Virus record (IMG/VR): IMGVR_UViG_3300027759_000071
Coordinates: 1 to 64,000 of that record
DNA: 64,000 bases
Strand: one strand, 5' to 3'
From: a virus
Below are positions 16,922 through 25,633 of the stretch, in pieces (position 1 is the stretch's first letter; each line of letters opens with the position of its first letter). The notes under the pieces were generated by a model. That model worked only from the letters and a program-made list of their open reading frames with translations. It did not search any database and was not told the origin of the DNA. The position numbers were made by a program, and so were the translations under genes.

Positions 16922-18121
16922 ATGTCAATTACATTTCAAAAAAGTTTAAGATTAACATCAACTCCAATAGCATACAAATACTATAAGTGGCATATAACCG
17001 CAATTAGAGATATTGGGATACAAGCTTATGTTCAACTTTCTGAATTTACATTTTTATTAGATAGTGTTGATACTGATATGAGTTTAGTTACTATATCTTT
17101 ACTAAATGGACATACTAGTCCAAATGGTGAAAACGCAATTAATCTAAAAGATGGTAGTCTTGTTAGTAAATTTTTAGATTACAATTTTGAAGATGGTGGG
17201 ACTGAAGTTCTTTTTGAATTCCCAACTGCAATAATATTTAACGGATATAAATGGGGAACTGGAAACGATTCTGATTGGAGAGACCCTAAAAGTTGGACAT
17301 TGTATGGTAGTAACGATAATACAAATTGGGACGTATTAGATACTGTAACTGATTTTATAGCAACAGTTGATAGAAGTACCTTTAACACACCCTTTTCATA
17401 TACATCTACTAATAATATAGAAAGCAAATTAACATTTACGGCAAACCCACCAATACCTGCAGCACCATCTATTGTATTAGACGGATTGGTATTGTATTAT
17501 GATTTTAGCAATCCCACTTGTTATTCAGGTGGTGTTACTGTAAATGATTTATCAACAGCCAATAATGAAGGCTCTGTGGTAAATGCCTACGGTCATTTAT
17601 CATATGTTGATTCTGGTAGCAATAGTTATTTTAATTGGGATAGTAATTCTGGTGGTAATGGCGGAAGTAATTCATTTGGAAGTTCTATTTGGACAACTTC
17701 AGAAAATATCTATAAAGATTTTACAATGATTATTGAGCCTGATTTTTCTCTTGGTGGGTTTGCTGGTTTATTTTCCATACCAAACGATAAAAGTTTAAGA
17801 ATTTATAATAATAATTGGCAATTTCCTAATAATGGCAATGATGATGATTGGGGTAATCCATCATCAACTTTTTATGTAAATGGACAAGTAACTAATCAAA
17901 TGGTATCCGGTTGGAATATTATTGGAGGAGCAAAAAATAATAATAATCCGGCTTTCCCTGATAATGGTAAGTTATATGTTGGTACATCTGGATATGATAG
18001 TAGACATATGAAGGGTAAAATTGCTGTGGTGTTAATGTATAATAGAACTCTTACAGAACAAGAACAATTACAAAATTATAATTTCTTTAAATTTAGATTT
18101 GGATTAGTACCCATTGGTTGA
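16922..18121 (+). CDS. Discoidin-like (F5/8 type C) plus LamG-like adhesin
   Basis: The 399-aa product combines two binding folds. Residues about 20-155 resemble an F5/8 type C or galactose-binding-like domain: YYKWHITAIRDIGIQAYVQL, then SLVSKFLDYNF and the DPKSWTLYGSNDNTNWDVL signature. Residues about 185-395 resemble a concanavalin/LamG-like domain, opening with LDGLVLYYDFSNPTCYSG and closing with KGKIAVVLMYNRTLTEQEQL. Both folds commonly bind carbohydrates, so this is a likely receptor-binding protein. The frame ends at TGA 18119-18121. A +1 frame continues for 23 codons to a TAA at 18186-18188 with protein-like composition, so the C-terminus may be truncated by a frameshift. Confidence 0.75.
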   Translation: MSITFQKSLRLTSTPIAYKYYKWHITAIRDIGIQAYVQLSEFTFLLDSVDTDMSLVTISLLNGHTSPNGENAINLKDGSLVSKFLDYNFEDGGTEVLFEFPTAIIFNGYKWGTGNDSDWRDPKSWTLYGSNDNTNWDVLDTVTDFIATVDRSTFNTPFSYTSTNNIESKLTFTANPPIPAAPSIVLDGLVLYYDFSNPTCYSGGVTVNDLSTANNEGSVVNAYGHLSYVDSGSNSYFNWDSNSGGNGGSNSFGSSIWTTSENIYKDFTMIIEPDFSLGGFAGLFSIPNDKSLRIYNNNWQFPNNGNDDDWGNPSSTFYVNGQVTNQMVSGWNIIGGAKNNNNPAFPDNGKLYVGTSGYDSRHMKGKIAVVLMYNRTLTEQEQLQNYNFFKFRFGLVPIG

Positions 18122-18219
18122 TATAGGTCCACATTCGCATCCTACAACTGGAAGTGCGGTGGTTGTTATTGATGGGCCGGTGATATAATTTCTTTTTAAA
18201 TACTAAACTTACATATTTT

Positions 18220-18229
18220 TATATTTATA
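18220..18229 (+). promoter_or_regulatory. Late-promoter-like motif (TATATTTATAGGTAAC)
   Basis: TATATTTATA followed by GGTAACATT lies 32 bp before the ATG at 18262. The copy at 25598 has the nearly identical extension GGTAACGTT, so these two share more than the core. Confidence 0.65.
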
Positions 18230-18261
18230 GGTAACATTCAAAAAAGTGCTTAAGCAGAGGT

Positions 18262-21200
18262 ATGTATAATAGCGATTTCAACACAAGTAGATATAATGAC
18301 CCAAACGTAACGGTAACTAAGATTACTGAAAATATAAATCGTGTCACAATATCACAAGCGGGAGTTCCTGGTCCAAAGGGCGATAAGGGTGACCCGTATG
18401 GTTCATCTGGAACGGCAGGGTCATCGGGAACATCTGGGACAAGTGGTACATCGGGCTCTGCTGGAAGTAGTGGTACAAGCGGTACAACTGGTTCACATGG
18501 CACATCTGGTTTTAGAGGCCCTGCCGGAACAAGTGGTACAACGGGTAAAGATGGTACATATTTCGGAAGTAGTGGAACTTCAGGAACAACTGGTTCGCAT
18601 GGTACATCTGGTACAAGCGGCTCATCGGGAACATCTGGCACAAGTGGTACATCGGGAACATCTGGAACAAGTGGTACATCTGCAACGGATGGTAGTGCTG
18701 GCACTGACGGTAGCGCTGGTACTGATGGTAGTGCAGGAACGGATGGAACGGCTGGAACTGATGGTTCAGCTGGTACAACAGGTTCACATGGCACATCTGG
18801 TACTAGTGGAAAAAATGGTACATCTGGCTCATCGGGAACATCTGGCACAAGTGGTTCATCTGGAAGTAGTGGTTCAACGGGAACTGCTGGTACATCTGGT
18901 ACAACCGGCTCACAAGGTACATCTGGTACATCTGGAAGTAGTGGAAGTGATGGTTCGTCTGGTACATCTGGTACTGATGGCTCTGCTGGTACATCGGGAA
19001 GTAGTGGAAGTAGCGGAAGTAGTGGTACTGATGGTAGTGCTGGAACTGATGGTAGTGCGGGAACAGATGGTTCAGCCGGTACATCGGGAAGTTCTGGAAG
19101 TAGTGGAACTGATGGTAGTGCCGGAACATCAGGAACAAGTGGTAGCAGTGGTTTAGCAGGTAAAGCTGGTTCATCGGGAACATCCGGTACGAGAGGTACA
19201 TCTGGTAGTAGTGGAGCAAGAGGACCTAATGGTTCTAATGGTTCATCTGGGTCATCGGGAACTTCAGGAAAAAATGGTACATCTGGTAGTAGTGGTAATG
19301 ATGGTACATCCGGTAGTAGTGGAAGTGATGGTTCATCTGGTACAAGCGGTACTGCTGGTTTAAGTGGAGCTGATGGTCCTATTTGGATTTTTGATTCAAC
19401 TATTGCAGCATTTAATGAACCTACCTCTGGACATTTTATAACAAATGATAATTTCTTTAGTTCTATTCTTAATGTTAGTATTTGTGAAGCAAATGCATCT
19501 AATGGAGATATGTATGGATGGTTTAACGCAATTAGCGTATATGCAGCAAATGGACATGATACATATGTAAGAATTAGTCAAGTTGGAAACACTGGTAATT
19601 TTGGTATTTATAAACTTAATACTTGCAATCGTAACCTATCAGGATTAAATCCATATTGGGATATTACATTCTATCAAGTTATTGCATCATCTGGACTTTT
19701 AGATAATGGAATTTCTTTTTCATTTTCTTGGTTTACAAATGGTATAACTGGTACATCGGGAACATCTGGCACAAGCGGCACATCTGGTGAAAGTGGTAGT
19801 GATGGCTCAGCTGGTACATCTGGAACATCTGGTACATCTGGAAGTGGTGGCTCAACTGGTTCGGCTGGTACATCGGGAACATCTGGCACAAGTGGGAGTA
19901 GTGGAAGTAATGGTTCATCGGGAACATCAGGAACATCTGGTACAAGCGGTACATCTGGAAGTGATGGTAGTACGGGGTCAGCGGGAACATCTGGAACATC
20001 TGGCACAAGAGGAACATCGGGAAGTAGTGGTAGAACTCCTATTCAAGGTATAGATTATATTAGTACATCAGGTACAACCGGTTCGGCTGGTACATCCGGA
20101 TTAGATGGGCAATTTTTAGGAAGTAGTGGTTCGTCTGGTAAAGATGGAACATCAGGAAGTTCTGGTTTTAATGGTACGGCTGGTTCATCGGGAACATCTG
20201 GTTCATCGGGTTCATCTGGTATTTCAATAGCAGGTACATCTGGTTCATCTGGTACAACGGGTTCATATGGCACATCTGGTAGTGGTGGGCAAACTGGTTC
20301 ATCGGGAACATCTGGAAGTGATGGATATGATGGAACATCTGGTACATCTGGACAAGCTGGTTCATCGGGAACATCTGGTTCATCTGGTTCATCTGGAACA
20401 TCTGGATTTGATGGAGGACCTGGTTTAAATGGTACGGCTGGAAGTAGTGGTACATCGGGAACGCAAGGTGCACAAGGAGATCCTGGTACATCGGGAACAT
20501 CTGGTACATCTGGTAGTAGTGGACTTGCTGGATTTTCAGGAACATCTGGAACATCTGGTACTGGTGGTTCGGCTGGTACATCTGGAAGTAGTGGAACATC
20601 TGGTACGACAGGTAAAGATGGACAAAATGGTACATCGGGAACATCTGGAACTGGTGGTACATCATCAACCGCTGGTAGTGCTGGTACGGCAGGTTCATCT
20701 GGCACAGGCGGTTCTGCTGGAACTGATGGAGTAGCTGGTTCATCTGGAACATCCGGTAAAAGTGGTACGGATGGTGCAGCTGGTAAAGATGGTTCGTCTG
20801 GAACATCGGGAAACACAGGATATAATGGTACTGATGGTTCAGCCGGCTCATCTGGAGTTAGTGGTACATCTGGTACAACTGGTTATAGTGGTGTTAATGG
20901 AACATCTGGAAGTAGTGGTGCTAATGGAGCAGCTGGTACATCTGGTAAAGATGGTGCTGGATTTAGTGCTATATCACCTACAACATCTGGAGCAGTATTA
21001 ACGGCAAATGGTACGGCAACAAGTGCAACAGCAAATACGGGTGTAACTATTACTGGTAACACACTTTATGCAGATGCATATTATCAAAATTCATCTCGAA
21101 CTTTAAAAACTAATATTCTTCCATTTAATAAATCGGCATTACAAATTATTGGAAATGTTAATGTTGTAGAATTTAATTATTTAACTGATTTAAAAAATAG

Positions 21201-21345
21201 ACATATTGGATTTATTGCAGAAGATACTCCAGTTGAATTGACAACTAAACATCAAAATACAATGGATGTTCCATCTACTGTGGGAGTATTGGTAAAAGCA
21301 GTTCAAGAATTAGAAAAAAGAGTTAAGGATTTAGAAAATAAGTAA
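18262..21345 (+). CDS. Collagen-like fibre with C-terminal S74 intramolecular chaperone
   Basis: This 1027-aa protein has the same anchor as the 381-aa fibre (RVTISQAGVPGPKGDKGDP). Gly-X-Y triplets fill most of residues 44-375 and about 494-900. A non-collagenous module of about 120 residues interrupts them at 375-493; it begins IWIFDSTIAAFNEPTSG. The C-terminal 110 residues match the peptidase S74 chaperone: YYQNSSRTLKTNI with the Ser nucleophile next to Arg-x-x-Lys, then RHIGFIAEDTP and a terminal coiled coil (VKAVQELEKRVKDLENK). S74 domains trimerise the fibre and then cleave themselves off. This is therefore a long trimeric fibre. Its stop codon overlaps the next start. Confidence 0.85.
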   Translation: MYNSDFNTSRYNDPNVTVTKITENINRVTISQAGVPGPKGDKGDPYGSSGTAGSSGTSGTSGTSGSAGSSGTSGTTGSHGTSGFRGPAGTSGTTGKDGTYFGSSGTSGTTGSHGTSGTSGSSGTSGTSGTSGTSGTSGTSATDGSAGTDGSAGTDGSAGTDGTAGTDGSAGTTGSHGTSGTSGKNGTSGSSGTSGTSGSSGSSGSTGTAGTSGTTGSQGTSGTSGSSGSDGSSGTSGTDGSAGTSGSSGSSGSSGTDGSAGTDGSAGTDGSAGTSGSSGSSGTDGSAGTSGTSGSSGLAGKAGSSGTSGTRGTSGSSGARGPNGSNGSSGSSGTSGKNGTSGSSGNDGTSGSSGSDGSSGTSGTAGLSGADGPIWIFDSTIAAFNEPTSGHFITNDNFFSSILNVSICEANASNGDMYGWFNAISVYAANGHDTYVRISQVGNTGNFGIYKLNTCNRNLSGLNPYWDITFYQVIASSGLLDNGISFSFSWFTNGITGTSGTSGTSGTSGESGSDGSAGTSGTSGTSGSGGSTGSAGTSGTSGTSGSSGSNGSSGTSGTSGTSGTSGSDGSTGSAGTSGTSGTRGTSGSSGRTPIQGIDYISTSGTTGSAGTSGLDGQFLGSSGSSGKDGTSGSSGFNGTAGSSGTSGSSGSSGISIAGTSGSSGTTGSYGTSGSGGQTGSSGTSGSDGYDGTSGTSGQAGSSGTSGSSGSSGTSGFDGGPGLNGTAGSSGTSGTQGAQGDPGTSGTSGTSGSSGLAGFSGTSGTSGTGGSAGTSGSSGTSGTTGKDGQNGTSGTSGTGGTSSTAGSAGTAGSSGTGGSAGTDGVAGSSGTSGKSGTDGAAGKDGSSGTSGNTGYNGTDGSAGSSGVSGTSGTTGYSGVNGTSGSSGANGAAGTSGKDGAGFSAISPTTSGAVLTANGTATSATANTGVTITGNTLYADAYYQNSSRTLKTNILPFNKSALQIIGNVNVVEFNYLTDLKNRHIGFIAEDTPVELTTKHQNTMDVPSTVGVLVKAVQELEKRVKDLENK
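18391..19370 (+). repeat. Gly-X-Y coding repeat, first block of the S74 fibre
   Basis: About 980 bp of 9-bp-period repeats encode GTS, GSS, GTD and GSA triplets. Further blocks in the same gene lie at about 19745-20035 and 20061-20965. A short KDGTYFG interruption occurs near 18548, the same type as the array at 55917-57040. Confidence 0.85.
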
Positions 21346-23303
21346 TGAGTAAAGTTAATAATTATCTAGTAACATTTACGGAAGTTAGTACTATGGGATT
21401 TACCGCCAAAGCAACTTGGCCGGTTGGGTCTGGTAGTTACGCAATGAATAGAGGTGAGGTTGATACCTATTGGTATGTAAGACAAGATGGAGCAACTTAT
21501 TCAGCATATACAAATAAGAGATATCCTCGTTATCAGGATTTAGAAGCAACTACAACTACTTCAACTACTTCAACTACTTCAACTACCACAACACCCGCCC
21601 CAAGTACTATGTTTGGTAAATCAACCAGTACATATGCTACTGTTGGATTGGCCTGTGCCGGAACAATAACTGGAACGGTATATCAAGACCCAGCATACGG
21701 AACAACGCCAACATCTGGACAGCAATTATATACTGATAGTGGTAGAACTACAACTTGGACTCCACCATCAACATCTGGATATTATCTATTTCAATATGGA
21801 AGTACCTCAAAATGGGCAGTTAGTGTAAGTAGTGGAGGTGTTATTACAGGAGTTACATCGTGTTATTACTCAGCAGTTATTGGATATGATGCATCATCTG
21901 TAACTACCGCTTGTTCTCTTACAAATTCAATAGGTGTTACTGGTAATGATACTGATTTTTGTAATTCAACAAGCTTTACATCTGCTGCAGGATTTTCAAT
22001 GGCTACTGGAAATTATTATCTATCGGATGGAACTAATTATATACAATGTAGTCACACAACTAGTACTAATTTATTCACTAGAATTAGTTTTGGGTGTACT
22101 ACATGTCCAGGTACAACCACAACAACTACAACCACAACAGCAGGTCCTTGTCAAGTATCATTGAGTCCTAGTAATGTTGATGGCGCTACGGCATGTGATA
22201 ATTGGAATAATGTAATTGATAGAACAACATATTATGCATTATATGCAGGATGTTCTGCAACCAATGGCCAACAACTTTATACTAATAGTGGATTAACAAC
22301 ATTAATTCCAAATGGTTGGTATTCTGATGGTACTAATTATTGGTTAGTTGCTGGCGGAGCTGGTACTTTAAATAGCCAAACTGCATGTGCTGGAACAACT
22401 ACAACCACTACAACCACTACAACTACAACAACTACAACAACTACAACAGCAGCTCCATTAAATTCAGTAACCTATGGGTATCACTTATCTGACCCAGACC
22501 AAGCATGTACAAATTATGAAACAAATGTACATGTGACGAAATATAATGCAGGGAATGCAGCTTCTGCAAATGGTATTACAATATACAATAACTCTAATGG
22601 TAGTGGTACACCTACGGATGGATATTATGCTAGAGGCAGTAATGTTTGGTATTCTACCAGTGGTGTATTAGGAAGTGAAGCTGCATGTTATGGAGGAACA
22701 ACCACTACAACCACTACAACTACAACAACGGAGCCGCCAACAACAACGACTACAACAACAACGACTACAACAACGGAGCCGCCAACAACAACGACTACAA
22801 CAACGGAGCCGCCAACAACAACGACTACAACAAGTACTTCAACTACAACGGAGCCGCCAACAACTACGACTACAACAACTGCAGCACCATCTGTAGTGAA
22901 TATCACAGTTAATTATGAGAGTGCAAATAATTTAGGAAACATAACATCTTTAGAAATAATAGGAAATGATGGTACGGGATACCCAGTTACCATAACATCG
23001 GGAACATTCCCATTAACTACCGTTGGGCAATCGGTAACAGCAACCACACCGCACTACGATGGTGAATATACATGGGATACTGACTATCCAAACGGTGTAT
23101 ATGCACCTGTTTTATGGGAAGTTAGACTTTACTATAATAATATTGGTGGAGCAATTGATAAAACAGTTGCAACAAGAAATGGAACAGAATCTGTTTGTTT
23201 TGGTTTAAGTTCAGTATCAGGACCGGGAGCAACTCAATTTGGATTTAGTGCACTAAACCTAGGGGACAGTATTGTAATTGAAGCTAAAGCTGGAATTTGT
23301 TAA
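21345..23303 (+). CDS. Poly-Thr-linked Cys-module surface protein
   Basis: The 652-aa product has an N-terminal domain (about 1-65), then alternating linkers and modules. The linkers are poly-Thr or Thr-rich (TTTSTTSTTSTTTTPAP, then runs of 7 to 18 Thr, then repeated TTTEPPTTT). Four modules of 65-85 residues share a plan ending in GYYSDGTNYW-like strands and a closing Cys; examples are GQQLYTDSGRTTTWTPP and GQQLYTNSGLTTLIPNGWYS. The C-terminal domain of about 140 residues is beta-rich and ends in a Cys. Thr-Pro-rich linkers of this kind are typical of extended, often O-glycosylated stalks. It overlaps the preceding fibre gene by one base (TAATG) and probably decorates or accompanies that fibre. 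No catalytic motif is visible. Confidence 0.6.
   Translation: MSKVNNYLVTFTEVSTMGFTAKATWPVGSGSYAMNRGEVDTYWYVRQDGATYSAYTNKRYPRYQDLEATTTTSTTSTTSTTTTPAPSTMFGKSTSTYATVGLACAGTITGTVYQDPAYGTTPTSGQQLYTDSGRTTTWTPPSTSGYYLFQYGSTSKWAVSVSSGGVITGVTSCYYSAVIGYDASSVTTACSLTNSIGVTGNDTDFCNSTSFTSAAGFSMATGNYYLSDGTNYIQCSHTTSTNLFTRISFGCTTCPGTTTTTTTTTAGPCQVSLSPSNVDGATACDNWNNVIDRTTYYALYAGCSATNGQQLYTNSGLTTLIPNGWYSDGTNYWLVAGGAGTLNSQTACAGTTTTTTTTTTTTTTTTTTAAPLNSVTYGYHLSDPDQACTNYETNVHVTKYNAGNAASANGITIYNNSNGSGTPTDGYYARGSNVWYSTSGVLGSEAACYGGTTTTTTTTTTTEPPTTTTTTTTTTTTEPPTTTTTTTEPPTTTTTTSTSTTTEPPTTTTTTTAAPSVVNITVNYESANNLGNITSLEIIGNDGTGYPVTITSGTFPLTTVGQSVTATTPHYDGEYTWDTDYPNGVYAPVLWEVRLYYNNIGGAIDKTVATRNGTESVCFGLSSVSGPGATQFGFSALNLGDSIVIEAKAGIC
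22698..22880 (+). repeat. Thr-rich codon repeat (ACA/ACT/ACG) with EPP spacers
   Basis: This is an array of ACN codons broken by GAGCCGCCA (Glu-Pro-Pro) units at fairly regular spacing. Shorter pure Thr tracts lie at about 22116-22140 and 22395-22448. Such triplet runs are prone to length change by slippage without loss of frame. Confidence 0.8.
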
Positions 23304-23356
23304 TAAGAAAGAATAAAACAAAAAATTGATAATTATATTAAATAAAGGTTACAAAA

Positions 23357-25576
23357 ATGGAAGAACTATTTAAATCTTGGGGAATTCAATATGACCCAAA
23401 TAATAGCATAAATGAATTAGCATCCAAACGAATTGAAGTTTGTAATTCATGCGAAAATAAAATACAAAACCAATTATCTAATAATATTTGTAATTTATGC
23501 GGATGTGGATTAAAATCAAAAGTATTCTCATCTGAAAAGGGTGAATGTCCTGCTGGAAAATGGAATGAGGTTGATAATATTCTGTTAAAAAAGAAAATAC
23601 CACAAAATATAAGATATATATGTTGCCAACCAGCAATCACTTATTATACTTGGCAAGTTGAAGTTTTAATTAATAACTTCAAAAAGATGGGAGTTAATCC
23701 AAATTACATTGATATTGTATGTGCTATTGATAATAATGTAATTCCACCAGAATGGATTAAATTAATGACTCATTATAATAGTGTTAGATTTTTCTTTTAT
23801 AATGATACTAGAAAAGATAAAAATTACCAACCATCCATTTATTTTAATCTGATGAAGCAGCATATTGTTGCAAGACCGGAAATTCAAAAGGATGTTTTAT
23901 TTTTACATGATTCGGATATTGTATTTACTAAACCAGTAAATTTTAATTCAATGATGTTTGGAGATGCTTGGTATGTAAGTAACACAAATTCTTATATAAA
24001 CTACGATTACATACAAGTTAAAGGAAACGATATTTACGAAAAAATGTGTGATATAGTTGGTATAAATAAAAATATACCAAAGTTGATGAATAACAATTCA
24101 GGCGGAGCTCAGTATATTGTTAAAAATACTACTTATAAATTTTGGGATAAAGTAGAAAATGATAGTATTGAATTGTATAAATATTTTTGTGAAGTAGAAC
24201 CGCAATATGTAAAAAAGAATGAATATGATTATCCAATTCAAAAATGGACTGCTGGCATGTGGTCTTTACTTTGGAATGCTTGGTTAGCTGGACATGAAAC
24301 TATTGTTGATACAAGAATGGATTTTGGATGGGTTACAAATTCTTACGATGATGTAAATAAATATGCAATATTACATAATTCTGGAGTTACTCCTGCTTTT
24401 AAAAATTTGTTTTTAAAAAGTAATTATATAAATAAATTACCATATTTTGAAAATATTGAAGTAGATACAAATAGGGCATCTTATTATTATTGGCAAGAAG
24501 TGTGTGAAACTGCAAATAAATCTATATTAATAGAGTCAACGCCTGAGATGAAAATTAAAAAAGATTTTGAAAAATACAAAATAACTCAATTACAATTAGA
24601 CCCTTATGGTGTATGTAACGCAAAATGTTGGTATTGTCCTGTAAAATATAAAGGAAATCCGGTAGAGGGTAGAGAAGTAATGAGTATTGAATTGATGGAA
24701 AAGATAATTAAAAATCTAATAGATGAAAGAGATAAGCCAAACGGATTAGTAGGAAAAACATTTAACGGATTATATACAGCGCATTATAACGAAATTTTAT
24801 TATATCCACATTTTGAAGAATTTTTAAAACTATGTAGAAAATATAAATTAGTTACAATGGTACTTTCAAACGGAGTACCTTTGACTCGTAGTAAAATTGA
24901 TATACTAAAAGAATATCAAGATGTACTAAGTGGAATATGCCTAAATACCCCAGCATTTGATGCAGAAACTTGGAGTAAACGAAGTGGTATTAATATAAAG
25001 CAGTTTGATACTTTAATTGATAATATAACATATGCAGTTGAACAATTACCAAATATGGTTAAAAACAAAGCATTTTCAATTCAAATAAATGGAGTGCATG
25101 ATTTATCATTTGGAGATAAAGGTGGATGGTTAGAAAAGGGAGAGCAATTTCCACATGATATAGATTTGGATGTTGAAACTGGAGAATTGGTACAACAAAA
25201 GAAAAAAGCTGAGGAATTATTTCCTGATGTAAACATATTCACTGTCCCATATCTAATTGATAGAGCAGGATTACTGGATGAAGTAATAACCAACAAACCT
25301 GCAATTGAGAGAAATTTAATGAGAAATAACGAAAGTAAGAAAGTTATTGGATGTGGTAATGGTAGAGAGGTGGGTGGTAGACCTATTGGTTGGTTACATG
25401 TAAATGCCGCTGGGGATGCTTTCCTATGTTGTAACGATTATGATTTTGATTTTAAATTTGGTAATTTTAAAACGCAAGAATTAAGAGATTTTTGGGGAAA
25501 CGAAGAACATATCCAAAAAATTAAAACCTCTTATGAAACTATATGTACGAATTGCGCATCTGCAGTTTTTGAGTAA
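23357..25576 (+). CDS. Zinc-ribbon / glycosyltransferase / radical SAM-SPASM fusion protein
   Basis: This 739-aa protein appears to join three units. Residues 25-75 form a Cys-rich zinc-ribbon-like module (C29-x2-C32, C45-x2-C48, CGC at 48-50, then CPAGKW). Residues about 85-385 resemble a GT-A type glycosyltransferase, with YYTWQVEVLINNFKK at 96-110 and a DxD metal motif in LHDSDIVF (Asp185-x-Asp187). Residues about 408-739 form a radical SAM domain with the canonical CNAKCWYC motif (C420, C424, C427) and a SPASM-like end (C666, C691-C692, C730-x2-C733). Radical SAM/SPASM enzymes commonly modify peptides, and the transferase would add a sugar. Lying among Ser/Thr-rich fibre genes, it may modify fibre proteins. 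The domains are well supported; the substrate is inference. Confidence 0.8.
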   Translation: MEELFKSWGIQYDPNNSINELASKRIEVCNSCENKIQNQLSNNICNLCGCGLKSKVFSSEKGECPAGKWNEVDNILLKKKIPQNIRYICCQPAITYYTWQVEVLINNFKKMGVNPNYIDIVCAIDNNVIPPEWIKLMTHYNSVRFFFYNDTRKDKNYQPSIYFNLMKQHIVARPEIQKDVLFLHDSDIVFTKPVNFNSMMFGDAWYVSNTNSYINYDYIQVKGNDIYEKMCDIVGINKNIPKLMNNNSGGAQYIVKNTTYKFWDKVENDSIELYKYFCEVEPQYVKKNEYDYPIQKWTAGMWSLLWNAWLAGHETIVDTRMDFGWVTNSYDDVNKYAILHNSGVTPAFKNLFLKSNYINKLPYFENIEVDTNRASYYYWQEVCETANKSILIESTPEMKIKKDFEKYKITQLQLDPYGVCNAKCWYCPVKYKGNPVEGREVMSIELMEKIIKNLIDERDKPNGLVGKTFNGLYTAHYNEILLYPHFEEFLKLCRKYKLVTMVLSNGVPLTRSKIDILKEYQDVLSGICLNTPAFDAETWSKRSGINIKQFDTLIDNITYAVEQLPNMVKNKAFSIQINGVHDLSFGDKGGWLEKGEQFPHDIDLDVETGELVQQKKKAEELFPDVNIFTVPYLIDRAGLLDEVITNKPAIERNLMRNNESKKVIGCGNGREVGGRPIGWLHVNAAGDAFLCCNDYDFDFKFGNFKTQELRDFWGNEEHIQKIKTSYETICTNCASAVFE

Positions 25577-25597
25577 AATAGTATTCTTTTGATTTCT

Positions 25598-25607
25598 AAT
25601 ATTTATA
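25598..25607 (+). promoter_or_regulatory. Late-promoter-like motif (AATATTTATAGGTAAC)
   Basis: AATATTTATA with GGTAACGTT lies 26 bp before the ATG at 25634. It would drive the neck operon and perhaps the 5011-aa gene. Confidence 0.65.
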
Positions 25608-25633
25608 GGTAACGTTAAAATAAGTACTTATAA

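Noticed and set aside
18341-19156. Overlapping + strand frames rich in His, Leu, Val and Glu within the collagen-like tracts.
   Set aside because: These are +1/+2 frame readings of the same 9-bp repeats; the Gly-X-Y frame is continuous with recognisable N- and C-terminal domains.
22688-22906. Minus-strand frame of poly-Val/Gly across the Thr tract.
   Set aside because: It is the complement of ACN codon repeats and has no independent support.
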